Source of the DNA: Vulcanimicrobium alpinum
GTDB taxonomy: Bacteria; Vulcanimicrobiota; Vulcanimicrobiia; Vulcanimicrobiales; Vulcanimicrobiaceae
Assembly: GCF_027923555.1 (NCBI RefSeq)
Contig: NZ_AP025523.1
Location: 186,001 to 250,000 of the forward strand
Length of the DNA: 64,000 nt
Reading direction: 5' to 3'
Part shown: positions 43,585 to 52,570 of the stretch, piece by piece
How positions within the stretch are numbered: position 1 is the first letter of the stretch
How the letters are laid out: the number at the start of each line of letters is the position of its first letter
Made by a program: the position numbers and the translations under genes
The notes under the pieces: generated by a model
What the model was told of the DNA's origin: nothing
Databases searched by the model: none
The model's input: the letters and a program-made list of their open reading frames with translations, nothing else

Positions 43585-45810
43585 GTGACGCGCTCGCTCG
43601 TGCTCGCCGGTCGCGATGCGAAGGCCCTGCGCGCCGTCGGCGCGTGTGCCCGGCCGGCGTCCCGCTTCCGCGTGCACGTGGTCGCGTCGGGACTCGATGC
43701 GCTCGCTGCCGCGTCGGCGGAACGCCCCGACCTCGTCGTGCTCGACGAATCGCTCGGATTCGACCAGCTCCTCGGCGCGGTCGACGCGCTGCGCGGCGAC
43801 TCCGCCTTCGCGGCCGTCCCGGTGCTCGCGATCGTCGACGATCGCGCGACCGGCGACGCAGCGATCGCACGCGGCGCCACCGACGTCATCGTCCGGCCGT
43901 TCGACGCCGCGGAGTGCTCGCGCCGCATCGAGATCCTCACGGCGCTGGGCGAATCGCGCGTGCGGCTGGCCGAACTGACCGGCGACGAGGTGCTGCGCGG
44001 CCGCGAACACGCGGCCCGGCTCGAGACGCTGTGGCGGATCGGTTCGAGCGCGCTCGACGACGAAGCGTTTCTGCGCGCGCTGCTCGACGAGTCGTCGCGC
44101 GCGATGCGCGAGCACGTGCTCTTCAACGGGCTGATCGGGCACCTCGACGGCGCCGACCTCGTCATCGACGTCGTGCAGGACGACGGCGGGATCCCGACGC
44201 TCCGGCCCGGGACGCGGGTGCCGATCGCCGACGCGATCTCCGGCGTCATCCTGCGCGAGGGGCGGACGTGCGCGTGGACCGATCTGCGCGCGGACCCGCG
44301 CGTCGCCGGGAAGCGCATGGTGCGCACGGCGCCGTGGCGCTCGCTGATCGGCACGCCGTTCCGCGCCGGCGGAACGCTCCACATCATCATGTTCTTCGCG
44401 GCGCAGCCCCTGCACAAAGAGTTCGACGCGCACGACCGGGCCTACGTCGAGACGCTGGCGTCGTTCTGCGCGGCCCGCCTCCAGCAGCGGATCGAACGCG
44501 AGCGGATGCGCTACCAGGTCGAGCACGATCCGCTCACCGGCGTCCTCAACCGTCCGTCGTTCCGCGCGCGCAGCTTCAGCGCGCTGCGCAGCGGCGGCCG
44601 CAGCGCCCTGGTCGTCGTCGACCTCGACAACTTTCGCGACGTCAACGAGGCGCTGGGCCCGCAGGGCGGCGACTCCGTGCTGGTCGAGATCGCCGGCGCG
44701 CTGATGGCCCGCGCCGGCGAGGACGCGGTGGCTCGCGTCGCCGGCGATTCGTTCGCGCTGCTGATGCACGGCGTCGGCGACCGCGCGGACGTCGAGCGCC
44801 GTCTCGCGCCGTACGTCGAGGTCTTCTCGGCGCCGTTCCGCACCGGCGATCGCGATGCGTCGCGGACGATCGGCGTGACCGCGACCTTCGGGATCGCGAT
44901 CGCGCCGGACGACGGCACGACGTTCGAACACTTGCTGGCGCGCGCCGAGAGCGCGACGCTGGCCGCCAAGCAGGCCGGCCGCGGTCGGCACAAGTTCTTC
45001 GATCCGCGCGTCGAGGAACGTCTCGCGCTCGCACGGCGGCTGCAGAACGATCTCGCGCAGGCGCTGGTCCGCGACGAACTGCAATTGTATTTTCAGCCGC
45101 ACGTCGATCTGCACTCGCGCCGCACCGTCGGTGCCGAGGCGCTGCTCCGCTGGAATCATCCCGAACGCGGGCTCTTGCGCCCGGCGGAGTTCCTCCCGTT
45201 CGCCGAGCGACACGGGATGCTCGGTGCGATCGGTTCGTGGGTGATGCGCGAGACGATCGACGCGACGCGACTGTGGCGGCGCGCCGACGCATCACTGCGG
45301 GTGTGGTTCAACCTCTCCGCGTCGGATCTCTCCGATCCGCAGTTCGTCGTGCGGTTGCACGACTTCGACGGCGATCTCGACGGCATCGGGGTCGAGATCA
45401 CCGAGGCGGTCGCGATGCGCGACGTCGAGCTGACGCAGCGCAGCGTCGCATCGCTGCGCGATGCCGGCGTCCGCGTCGCGCTCGACGACTTCGGCACCGG
45501 ATACTCCTCGCTCGCGCACCTCAAACGCCTGCCGATCGACGTGGTGAAGATCGACGGCGCGTTCGTCGCCGGATTGCCGCACGACGCGCACGATGCCGCG
45601 ATCGTCGATGCGGTGGTGGGAATCGGTGAGCAGTTCGGCTTCGAGGTGATCGCCGAGTGCGTCGAGACGTCGGAACAGGCGCGCTGGCTGACCGACGCGG
45701 GCTGCGGCTACGGTCAAGGGTACCGGTTCGCGCCGCCGATGCCGGCGACGATGTTCGACGATTGGCTGCGCGCAACGCCCGAAACTCCGGGCCTGCAGCG
45801 CCGTACATGA
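43585..45810 (+). CDS. REC-GAF-GGDEF-EAL cyclic-di-GMP protein (degenerate GGDEF)
   Basis: This 741-aa signalling protein has a receiver-like domain (residues 1-125, phosphoacceptor-like Asp in LVVLDESL), a GAF-like domain (140-305), a GGDEF domain (320-470) and an EAL domain (480-735). The GGDEF signature reads VAGDSF, so cyclase activity is unlikely. The EAL domain keeps EALLRW, NLSASDL, EITEAVAM, DDFGTGYSSL and VVKIDGAFV, as in active c-di-GMP phosphodiesterases. It is predicted to degrade c-di-GMP in response to a phosphorelay or ligand. The GTG at 43585 is chosen at the start of the receiver fold. Confidence 0.88.
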   Translation: MTRSLVLAGRDAKALRAVGACARPASRFRVHVVASGLDALAAASAERPDLVVLDESLGFDQLLGAVDALRGDSAFAAVPVLAIVDDRATGDAAIARGATDVIVRPFDAAECSRRIEILTALGESRVRLAELTGDEVLRGREHAARLETLWRIGSSALDDEAFLRALLDESSRAMREHVLFNGLIGHLDGADLVIDVVQDDGGIPTLRPGTRVPIADAISGVILREGRTCAWTDLRADPRVAGKRMVRTAPWRSLIGTPFRAGGTLHIIMFFAAQPLHKEFDAHDRAYVETLASFCAARLQQRIERERMRYQVEHDPLTGVLNRPSFRARSFSALRSGGRSALVVVDLDNFRDVNEALGPQGGDSVLVEIAGALMARAGEDAVARVAGDSFALLMHGVGDRADVERRLAPYVEVFSAPFRTGDRDASRTIGVTATFGIAIAPDDGTTFEHLLARAESATLAAKQAGRGRHKFFDPRVEERLALARRLQNDLAQALVRDELQLYFQPHVDLHSRRTVGAEALLRWNHPERGLLRPAEFLPFAERHGMLGAIGSWVMRETIDATRLWRRADASLRVWFNLSASDLSDPQFVVRLHDFDGDLDGIGVEITEAVAMRDVELTQRSVASLRDAGVRVALDDFGTGYSSLAHLKRLPIDVVKIDGAFVAGLPHDAHDAAIVDAVVGIGEQFGFEVIAECVETSEQARWLTDAGCGYGQGYRFAPPMPATMFDDWLRATPETPGLQRRT

Positions 45811-45814
45811 GGGC

Positions 45815-45928
45815 ATGAAAACCACGATCAAACAGCCCGAACCGGAACGCCTGGTGCGCACGCTGCGCCCGTACTACGCCGACGCATCGTCCTTCCGCGG
45901 CTGGGGTCCGCGCGTCCCCGGAATCTGA
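45815..45928 (+). CDS. 37-codon small ORF
   Basis: This short frame begins 4 bp after the EAL protein stop and ends before the MaoC gene. It has a plausible ATG but no clear ribosome site and no family. Codon usage resembles that of the neighbours. It could be a small protein or chance. Confidence 0.25.
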   Translation: MKTTIKQPEPERLVRTLRPYYADASSFRGWGPRVPGI

Positions 45929-45980
45929 TCCGCAACACGTCCGCAAGGCCCGCGCCTCACGCGGCGCCGAAGGCGCCGCG

Positions 45981-46469
45981 ATGGTCAAAGAAGGCTGGAC
46001 CGGACGCTACTACGAGGATTTCGAGACGGGCGACCTCTACCGCCATCGTCTCGGGCGGACCGTGACGGAGACGGACAACACGCTCTTCACGATGCTCACG
46101 CTCAACACCAATCCGATCCACTTCGACGAGCATCTGGCCGCGAAGATGCCGTTCGGAAAGATCCTCGTCAACTCGTGCTTCACGCTCTCGCTCGCGGTGG
46201 GACTCTCGGTCTCCGATCTGAGCGAACACGTGATGGCCAACCTGCAATGGAACGACGTCAAGCTGCCGAGCCCGGTGTTCGTCGGCGACACGATCTACGC
46301 GTCGAGCGAGATCCTCGGCAAGCGCGAGTCGACTTCGCGCAAGGACGTCGGCATCGTCACCGCCCGTACCACCGGCACGAACCAGCGCGGTGAGACGGTG
46401 ATCTCCTACGAGCGCACGTTCATGGTGTACAAGCGCGGCCACGACCCGCGCGACACGCTCGAGCGCTGA
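45981..46469 (+). CDS. MaoC-like dehydratase (enoyl-CoA hydratase type)
   Basis: This 162-aa hotdog-fold hydratase has the MaoC pattern YYEDFETGDLYRHRLGRTVTETDNTLFTMLTLNTNPIHFDEH, where TNPIHFDE carries the catalytic Asp/His equivalents. The rest is FGKILVNSCFTLSLAVG, FVGDTIYASSEI and ERTFMVYKR. Members hydrate enoyl-CoA to (R)-3-hydroxyacyl-CoA, the PHA monomer, or mesaconyl-CoA. With the CitE-like lyase nearby, a C4/C5 dicarboxyl-CoA substrate is also possible. It is co-oriented with the following hydrolase. Confidence 0.82.
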   Translation: MVKEGWTGRYYEDFETGDLYRHRLGRTVTETDNTLFTMLTLNTNPIHFDEHLAAKMPFGKILVNSCFTLSLAVGLSVSDLSEHVMANLQWNDVKLPSPVFVGDTIYASSEILGKRESTSRKDVGIVTARTTGTNQRGETVISYERTFMVYKRGHDPRDTLER

Positions 46470-46486
46470 GCCCGAACGCGCTTCCC

Positions 46487-47323
46487 GTGCTTGCTCCGTG
46501 GGAGGCCGCCCCGGGCCTGACCGGCTATCGCGTCGACGCGCCGCATCCGCTCGCTGCGGTCCTGCTCGTGCACGGCTATGCCGAGCATGCGGGACGCCAC
46601 GAACGCACGATGCGGCGCTTCGCCGAACGGGGCATCACGACGTTTTCCTACGATCAGCGGGGCCACGGGCGCTCGCCCGGGGCGCGGGCATTCATCGAGC
46701 GTTTCGAGGCCCTGGTCGACGATGCGGCCGCGATGCGCGGAGCCGCGGCGCGCGCGGCCGCCGGGGTCCCGCTGTTTCTGTTCGGCGCGAGCATGGGCGG
46801 GCTGGTCGCGATCCGCTCCGTCGAGCAGTCGGCAGACGGGCTGGCGGGGCTCGTGCTGGTTGCGCCGGCCCTGCGCATCGATCACGCGACGCCGGCGATC
46901 GTCCGCGCGCTCGCGCCGTTCGCCGCCGCGCTCGTGCCGCGCACGCCGGCCGCCCGGCTCGACGTGCGGCTTCTCTCGCGCAATCCGTCCGTCGGCGCCG
47001 GGTTTCTCGCCGATCCGCTGACCAGCAAAGACGGAGTCACCGTGCGCAGCGCGCACGAGATGGTGCGCGGCGGCGTCGCGGCGCTCGTCGATGCGTCGCG
47101 CGTCGCGCTGCCGCTGCTGATCGTGCACGGTGACGAGGACGCGATCGCCGCGATCGCGGGCTCGCAGTTGTTCCTTTCCGCGGTCGGTTCTGGCGACGCG
47201 ACGCTGCGCAGCGTGCCCGGCGGATTCCACGAGCCGTTCACCGATCCGGGCGGCGATGCGCTCGTCGACGAGACGGCGGAGTGGATCCTCGCGCGCGCCG
47301 GATTACGCGCCGACGCGTCGTAA
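46487..47323 (+). CDS. alpha/beta hydrolase, lysophospholipase/monoacylglycerol lipase type
   Basis: This 278-aa serine hydrolase has the oxyanion segment VLLVHGYAEHAGRHERTMRRFAERG, YDQRGHGRSPG, nucleophile FGASMGGLVAIR, acid in LIVHGDEDAI and His in GGFHEPFTD. That is the complete triad of the Hydrolase_4 family. It would cleave monoacylglycerols or lysophospholipids. GTG at 46487 follows the MaoC stop by 17 bp. Its end overlaps the convergent CitE-like gene by 21 bp. Confidence 0.85.
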   Translation: MLAPWEAAPGLTGYRVDAPHPLAAVLLVHGYAEHAGRHERTMRRFAERGITTFSYDQRGHGRSPGARAFIERFEALVDDAAAMRGAAARAAAGVPLFLFGASMGGLVAIRSVEQSADGLAGLVLVAPALRIDHATPAIVRALAPFAAALVPRTPAARLDVRLLSRNPSVGAGFLADPLTSKDGVTVRSAHEMVRGGVAALVDASRVALPLLIVHGDEDAIAAIAGSQLFLSAVGSGDATLRSVPGGFHEPFTDPGGDALVDETAEWILARAGLRADAS

Positions 47324-48115
47324 CACGCGTTCGGCGGCGAGGATGATCGGCGGATCGATCATCGTCCCGTCGAGGACCGCGGGGTTGGCGCGCGCGGCGG
47401 CGTCGACGATCCGCCGCGCGTACGCGACCTCGTCGGCGGTCGGTGCGAACGCGGCGCGGACGGGCGCGAGCTGCGCGGGGTGGATCAAGAGTTTTCCGTC
47501 GTAGCCGAGCCGCTTTGCGTGTTCGGCGTCGCGGGCCGGGATCGCGGGGTCGCCGTATTCGCGCGACGGGCCGTCGATCGCGAGGCAGCCGGCGGCGCGC
47601 GCCGCGATCAGCAGGCGCGCCCGGTGGGGAAGCATCACGTCGGCCGACGTGTCGCCGCCGAGTTCCGCCGCCAGATCGTACGGTCCGAACGCGAGCGCGA
47701 GCACGTGCGCCGTCGCGGCGAGGCGCTCGCAGTTGACGACGCCGCGCGCGGTCTCGACGATCGCGATCAGCGGAACGTCGCCGGCGGCGTCGCTCACACG
47801 TTCGAGGTCGGCGCGATCGTTCGCTTTGGGGACGACGATCGCCGCGGCGCTCGGCGCCGACGCCAGCATCGCGAGGTCGGCGACGCCCTCGGGGCCGTCG
47901 GCCGGATTGATGCGGACGGCCGTGCGGGCGCGATCATCGCCGGCGGCGAGAAACGCGCGCACCTGTTCGCGCGCGAACGCTTTGCGATCGGGGGAGACGG
48001 CGTCTTCGAGATCGAGGATCGCGCCGGTCGCGCCGGAGGCGATCGCTTTCGCGTAGCGTTCCGGACGATCGGCGGGGACGAACAGCAGCAGCGACGGGTC
48101 GAACGCGGCCTTCAT
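47303..48115 (-). CDS. CitE/HpcH-type CoA-ester lyase
   Basis: This 270-aa TIM-barrel lyase of the HpcH/HpaI superfamily has SLLLFVPADRPERYAKAI, GAILDLEDAVSPDRKAFAR (metal-binding Glu/Asp), VRINPADG, VVPKAND, AIVETARGVVN, AFGPYDLAAELGGD and LLIHPAQLAPV. It resembles the malyl-CoA/citramalyl-CoA lyases and stand-alone citrate lyase beta-like proteins. With the MaoC gene near it, it may act on beta-methylmalyl- or citramalyl-CoA. The exact substrate cannot be set from sequence. Confidence 0.85.
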   Translation of the reverse strand: MKAAFDPSLLLFVPADRPERYAKAIASGATGAILDLEDAVSPDRKAFAREQVRAFLAAGDDRARTAVRINPADGPEGVADLAMLASAPSAAAIVVPKANDRADLERVSDAAGDVPLIAIVETARGVVNCERLAATAHVLALAFGPYDLAAELGGDTSADVMLPHRARLLIAARAAGCLAIDGPSREYGDPAIPARDAEHAKRLGYDGKLLIHPAQLAPVRAAFAPTADEVAYARRIVDAAARANPAVLDGTMIDPPIILAAERVLRRVGA

Positions 48116-48137
48116 ACCGCCGCGTTCGCTGGATCGG

Positions 48138-48821
48138 TCAGCAGATCTCCAGGAGATGGTCGCTCGTCGAGCATGACGCCGGGGGCTGGCTGTTGTTGCC
48201 TACCGTGTGTCCGATCGAACCGGCGAGCCACGCGAAGAACGGCACGAACAGCGAGTGATGACCGGCGGCCGCAGCAACCGGGGCGACCGGTGCAGCGACG
48301 GCGGTTTCGACCGGCGGCAGAAACGCGACCGGTGCGCTCGCCGCCGGCGGTGCCGCCTGGGGAGGCTTGGGCGCCGGCGGCGCGACGACGTGCGCCGCGG
48401 CGACGCGCGGATGGAACTGCGGCGTGCGATGGTGCGCAGGGACGTGCGCGACGACGGCCGGCGCCGGGCGTCGCACCAACGAGAGGTTCCCGCACTTCAC
48501 GGGGACGTAGACGCGCTTTCCGTCCGAGAGCGCGATCAGATAACTCCATTCACCGGGGCGTACCTGCACCGATTTGATCGCGTACACGCGTCCGCGGTGC
48601 TGACCCGCCATCGCGTCCAGCGCGAGCGGAAGGTGCGTCCTGGTGACCTTGCCGTCGAAGACGCGTCCTTCGAATTCGTTGAACTCGGCGTCGTTCAAAC
48701 CGATCTGATGTCCGGCGTCGCGATACCGGTCCTCATCGAAGATCAGAGCCGCCTGCACGTCGGCAACCGCTTGAAATGGTACGGCCGCCATGCGGTCGTG
48801 GCTCAGATCGAAGACCAGCAT
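48138..48821 (-). CDS. hypothetical protein with PRC-barrel-like start
   Basis: This 227-aa protein has a globular N-terminal 100 residues (GLNDAEFNEFEGRVFDGKVTRT; VQVRPGEWSYLIALSDGKRVYVPVK) that may be a beta-barrel. A long Ala/Pro/His-rich linker follows, then a hydrophobic C-terminal segment (SLFVPFFAWLAGSIGHTVG). I do not recognise a family. It stands alone between the lyase and the benzoate cluster. Confidence 0.55.
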   Translation of the reverse strand: MLVFDLSHDRMAAVPFQAVADVQAALIFDEDRYRDAGHQIGLNDAEFNEFEGRVFDGKVTRTHLPLALDAMAGQHRGRVYAIKSVQVRPGEWSYLIALSDGKRVYVPVKCGNLSLVRRPAPAVVAHVPAHHRTPQFHPRVAAAHVVAPPAPKPPQAAPPAASAPVAFLPPVETAVAAPVAPVAAAAGHHSLFVPFFAWLAGSIGHTVGNNSQPPASCSTSDHLLEIC

Positions 48822-48915
48822 GACATCAGAGTACCCGTAATTGCATGCCGAAGCGACGGACCTGCGCCGACTTTGCCGGGACGCAAGGCCTATCCGCGAC
48901 CGACTCTTTTGCGAT

Positions 48916-49356
48916 TCAGTCCCGATCGTCGACCGTGATCGCGGCGGAGAGCGATGCGCGGAGCTCGTCGGGCAGCGGCTCCGACGCGATCGCGCCGCCC
49001 TCTCCGACGGCGATGAAGACGCGCACCTCGAAGCCGCGCGCGACCTCGGTCTCGCCGCGGAGGATGACGTGCTCGACCCGCAGCGACCGCGTCCCGATCT
49101 CGACCACGCTCGAGCGGATCGCGATCGGGTCGTCGAAGTAGAGCGGCGCCGAGAATCGGGCGCCGCTCTCGACGATCGGGAGCGGCCAGCGCGGGTGCCC
49201 GTCGCCGAGGCGGAGCGACTCGGTCGCCGCGGAGCGCAGCAGCGCGGTGGTGCCGAGGTCGAACCAGACGAAGAACGTCGGGTAGAAGACGATCCCGGCC
49301 GCGTCCGTCTCGCCGAACCGCACCCGCGTCCGCGTGACCGCGGTCCGGCCGGTCAT
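48916..49356 (-). CDS. acyl-CoA thioesterase of the hotdog (4-hydroxybenzoyl-CoA) type
   Basis: This 146-aa hotdog thioesterase has RVRFGETDAAGIVFYPTFFVWFD, the Asp-containing active-site motif of 4HBT-type enzymes. It hydrolyses an aromatic or acyl-CoA thioester. In box clusters such an enzyme is thought to relieve CoA trapping as benzoyl-CoA or a dead-end intermediate. The ATG at 49356 overlaps the boxB stop (ATGA), so it is the last gene of the boxC-boxB operon. Confidence 0.85.
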   Translation of the reverse strand: MTGRTAVTRTRVRFGETDAAGIVFYPTFFVWFDLGTTALLRSAATESLRLGDGHPRWPLPIVESGARFSAPLYFDDPIAIRSSVVEIGTRSLRVEHVILRGETEVARGFEVRVFIAVGEGGAIASEPLPDELRASLSAAITVDDRD

Positions 49357-50774
49357 GCCAGCCGGACGTACTCGTACGAAACCGGGCGGTCTTTGATCCC
49401 TTTGTCGGGCGGCGCGATCCAGGCGGCCATCTTGCCGGGTTCGGTCACGCGCTGCATCAGGCTGCCGATGAACGCACGGTCGTCGCCGCTGGGCAGCCAC
49501 GAGGCGATCTGCGCGTCGTACTGTTCCTGCGGGATGCGGTTGCCGGCCGGATCGGTCGGCACGTTCGCCCAGCTCCCGACGCCGCGGCGGAACCGCGTGC
49601 TCGGCAGGGTGAAGCGGTACGCGTGCCCGGCCGCCTCCAGGATGCGGTTCCAGTGCGTGAGCCCTTTCATGCAGTCGTCGACGTACGCGTTGCGCACGAC
49701 CTCGTTCATCGCGTTGCGCATCGCGATCGTTTCAATGCGGGTCCCGGCGTCGCCGTCGGGGATCTCGAGGTCGAACGTTCCGGCCGCGACGTGATCGCCG
49801 TATTTCTTCTCGTCGGGACGGCCCTTGATGCCGTTGGCGAAATACGACGCCGCATTCGACGACGCGTCGGCGCCGAACAGATCGAGCGACGAGGAGAACC
49901 AGAAGTTGAGGTAGCGCTGGATCGTCGGCAGATCGATCGCGCCGGCGCGGCGCACCGCTTCGGGATCGTCGGTGCCGATCTCATCGATCACCTCGAGGGT
50001 GCGTCGCACGACGCGCGCGATCCCGGTGTCGCCGACGAACATGTGGTGCGCTTCTTCGGTCAGCATGAAGCGGCAGGTGCGCGCGAGCGGATCGAAGCTC
50101 GACTCCGCCAGCGACTTCAACTGGAACTTGCCGTCGCGGTCGGTGAAGAACGTGAACATGAAGAACGAGAGCCAGTCGCGGATCGGCTCGTTGAAGGTGG
50201 AGAGGATGCGCGGGTTGTCGGCGTCGCCGGAGTGACGCGCCAGCAGTTCTTCGGCTTCCTCGCGGCCGTCACGCCCGAAGTACGCGTGGAGCAGGTAGAC
50301 CATCGCCCACAGATGGCGGCCTTCTTCGACGTTGACCTGAAAGAGGTTGCGCAGGTCGTAGAGCGACGGCGCGGTGTGGCCGAGCAGACGCTGCTGTTCG
50401 ACCGACGCCGGTTCGGTGTCGCCTTGCGTCACGATCAGCCTGCGCAGCGTCGAGCGGTGTTCGCCGGGGACTTGCTGCCACACCGGTTTGCCGAGCTCGT
50501 CGCCGAAGCCGACGCGCCGATCCGTCTCCGGTTCGGCGAGGAAGATGCCCCAGCGGTACTCGGGCATCTTCACGTAGTCGTAGTGCGCCCAGCCCTTCGG
50601 ATCGACCGAGATCGCGGTGCGCAAGTAGACGTCGGCGGCCTGGAAGTCGCTGGGGCCGAGTTCTTTCCACCAGTTGAGGAACGCCGGCTGCCAGTGCTCG
50701 AGCGCGCGCTGCAGCGTGCGGTTCGACGCCAGTTCGACGTTGTTGGGGATCCGTTCGGTGTAATCGATCGCCAT
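49353..50774 (-). CDS. boxB: benzoyl-CoA 2,3-epoxidase subunit B (BoxB)
   Basis: This 473-aa di-iron epoxidase converts benzoyl-CoA plus O2 to 2,3-epoxybenzoyl-CoA; it needs electrons from BoxA. It has the BoxB N-terminus (IPNNVELASNRTLQRALEHW, FLNWWKELGP) and the ferritin-like metal helices with QVNVEEGRHLWAMVYLLHAYFG and FMLTEEAHHMFVGD. The length equals that of characterised BoxB. It follows boxC by 5 bp and overlaps the thioesterase. The boxA gene for the reductase is not in the window. Confidence 0.93.
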   Translation of the reverse strand: MAIDYTERIPNNVELASNRTLQRALEHWQPAFLNWWKELGPSDFQAADVYLRTAISVDPKGWAHYDYVKMPEYRWGIFLAEPETDRRVGFGDELGKPVWQQVPGEHRSTLRRLIVTQGDTEPASVEQQRLLGHTAPSLYDLRNLFQVNVEEGRHLWAMVYLLHAYFGRDGREEAEELLARHSGDADNPRILSTFNEPIRDWLSFFMFTFFTDRDGKFQLKSLAESSFDPLARTCRFMLTEEAHHMFVGDTGIARVVRRTLEVIDEIGTDDPEAVRRAGAIDLPTIQRYLNFWFSSSLDLFGADASSNAASYFANGIKGRPDEKKYGDHVAAGTFDLEIPDGDAGTRIETIAMRNAMNEVVRNAYVDDCMKGLTHWNRILEAAGHAYRFTLPSTRFRRGVGSWANVPTDPAGNRIPQEQYDAQIASWLPSGDDRAFIGSLMQRVTEPGKMAAWIAPPDKGIKDRPVSYEYVRLA

Positions 50775-50779
50775 GATGT

Positions 50780-52465
50780 TCAGACTCGCTCCCAATCGAA
50801 GCTCGGCTTCGAACCGCTGCCGAAGAGTTTCAGTGCCCCGCGTTCGCCCGTCGCGTTGGGTCGATAAAAGACCCAGTTCTGCCACGCCGAGAGACGGCCG
50901 AAGATCTTGGTCTCGAGCGTCTCCGCGCCGCCGAATCGCAAACTCGCCTCCATCGCGGTGAGCGCGTCGGGCGAAAGCGTCGCGCGTTCCTCGAGCGCGA
51001 GGCGCAGTTCGTCGTCCCAGTCGAGTTCGTCGGGCGTGACGGTGACGACGCCGGCGCCGGAGGCCGCCTGCGCGTCGTAGGCGCGTCCGCGCTCGGCTTC
51101 GAGCGCCGCGTACGCGGCGGGGTCGCCGAGAAAACGCGTCGCGAGGCGCGTCCGTCCGTTGACCGCGGGGAGCAGACCGAAGTTCGTGTCGTCGAGGACG
51201 ATCGCCGGACCGCCGCCTTCGAGCGCGAGCATGTAGATGCGATCGGCTGCGGCAGCGAGTTCGAAGAAGAGTCCGGCCGCGCACGCGTCCTCGCCGATCA
51301 CGGCGTAGATGCTGCGCGAGGTGACGTCGAGCCGTGCGAACGTGCGCCGCAGGAGGCCGATCGTCTCTCGCACCAGCCAGTGTTCGCGCAGCGCCGACAG
51401 CGTGCGCCCGGCGGCCAGCACCGCGCCGGTATCGCCGCGCGTTTCGAGCACGAGCAAGCCGAGTTCCGGTTCGTTCGTGCGCAGCATCAGCAGCGCGTCG
51501 TCGAGCTCGCGCGCAAAGGCGAGCGGCCACCACGCGTCGCCGAGCGCGACGATCGCGTCCGCCGCGTCGGGCTGCGTCTCGCGCGGCGCGTGGGCGATCA
51601 GCGTCGCGCGGCGAGCGTCGCGATCGAACTGCACGTCGAGGTGACGGTAGCGGTACGCCGCGGAGCGGCCTTCGCCGTCGGTCTCGATCGTGCGCTCGAG
51701 CGGCCGCAACGCGATCCCGCGCGCATCGGCGCGACGCGGCGACGACGCGACGCGTGCGGCCGCGCGCTCGGCGATCAGCGTCGCAAACTCCGACGGCGCG
51801 GCGCTCGCGTCGACGAGCCCCCAAGCCTTCGCGCGCTCCGCCCGCACGCCGTCGGCGTTGGTGCAGAACAGGTCGGCGAGGTCGCGCCGCACCTTGCGCT
51901 TGTCGACGAGCCGCGTCAAGCCGCCGGTGCCGGGGAGCACGCCGAGCAGCGGTACTTCGGGGAGCGAGACGGTCGTCGAGCGATCGTCGACGATCAGGAT
52001 CTCGTCGCACGCGAGCGCGATCTCGTAGCCGCCGCCGGCGCACGCGCCGTTCACCGCCGCGATGAACGAGAGGCCGTCGTTGCGGCTGGAGTCCTCCATC
52101 CCGTTGCGCGTCTCGTTGGTGAACTTGCAGAAGTTCACTTTCCATTGATGCGACGACGTGCCCAGCATGTAGATGTTCGCGCCGGCGCAGAACATGCGGT
52201 CCTTCGCGCTGGTGACGACGACGCAGGCGACCTCGGGATGCTCGAAGCGCACGCGGTCGAGCGCGTCGCGGAACTCGATGTCGACACCGAGGTCGTACGA
52301 GTTCAGTTTGAGTGCGTATCCCGGTCGGATCCCGCCGTCTTCATCGACGTCGAGGGTCAGCGTCGCGACGCGTCCGTCGACCGCCAGATTCCAGTGCCGG
52401 TAGCGATCGGGAGAGGTGCGGAAGTCGATCAGACCGGTCGAGCCGGGCGCGGCGATCGTGAGCAT
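50780..52465 (-). CDS. boxC: 2,3-epoxybenzoyl-CoA dihydrolase (BoxC)
   Basis: This 561-aa crotonase-superfamily enzyme opens the epoxybenzoyl-CoA ring hydrolytically to 3,4-dehydroadipyl-CoA semialdehyde plus formate. It has YALKLNSYDLGVDIEFRDAL, VVVTSAKDRMFCAGANIYML, NGACAGGGYEIALACDEI and LPEVPLLGVLPGTGGL. A second, degenerate crotonase-like half follows, which is normal for BoxC. ATG at 52465 gives the family start MLTIAAPG. An 8-bp inverted repeat (52506-52526) lies 40 bp upstream as a likely regulator site. Confidence 0.93.
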   Translation of the reverse strand: MLTIAAPGSTGLIDFRTSPDRYRHWNLAVDGRVATLTLDVDEDGGIRPGYALKLNSYDLGVDIEFRDALDRVRFEHPEVACVVVTSAKDRMFCAGANIYMLGTSSHQWKVNFCKFTNETRNGMEDSSRNDGLSFIAAVNGACAGGGYEIALACDEILIVDDRSTTVSLPEVPLLGVLPGTGGLTRLVDKRKVRRDLADLFCTNADGVRAERAKAWGLVDASAAPSEFATLIAERAAARVASSPRRADARGIALRPLERTIETDGEGRSAAYRYRHLDVQFDRDARRATLIAHAPRETQPDAADAIVALGDAWWPLAFARELDDALLMLRTNEPELGLLVLETRGDTGAVLAAGRTLSALREHWLVRETIGLLRRTFARLDVTSRSIYAVIGEDACAAGLFFELAAAADRIYMLALEGGGPAIVLDDTNFGLLPAVNGRTRLATRFLGDPAAYAALEAERGRAYDAQAASGAGVVTVTPDELDWDDELRLALEERATLSPDALTAMEASLRFGGAETLETKIFGRLSAWQNWVFYRPNATGERGALKLFGSGSKPSFDWERV

Positions 52466-52505
52466 GCGGCATCCTCGGAGCGGCGGGGAGGGGCTGCGGT
52501 GATGT

Positions 52506-52526
52506 GCACTATACTGCATATAGTGC
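52506..52526. promoter_or_regulatory. putative BoxR operator upstream of boxC
   Basis: GCACTATA and TATAGTGC form a perfect 8-bp inverted repeat around CTGCA, giving TGCA-N6-TGCA spacing. It lies between the boxC start and the end of the boxR-like gene. BzdR/BoxR-type regulators of benzoate genes use TGCA repeats. Binding is inferred. Confidence 0.6.
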
Positions 52527-52570
52527 GATCGCGCAAGCAGTATCGTGCCGAAATCGAAGGCTGTGCGGCC

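Noticed and set aside
43545-45629. 694-codon second frame in the GGDEF-EAL gene
   Set aside because: Consists mainly of Arg, Ala and Gly; the motifs are all in the other frame.
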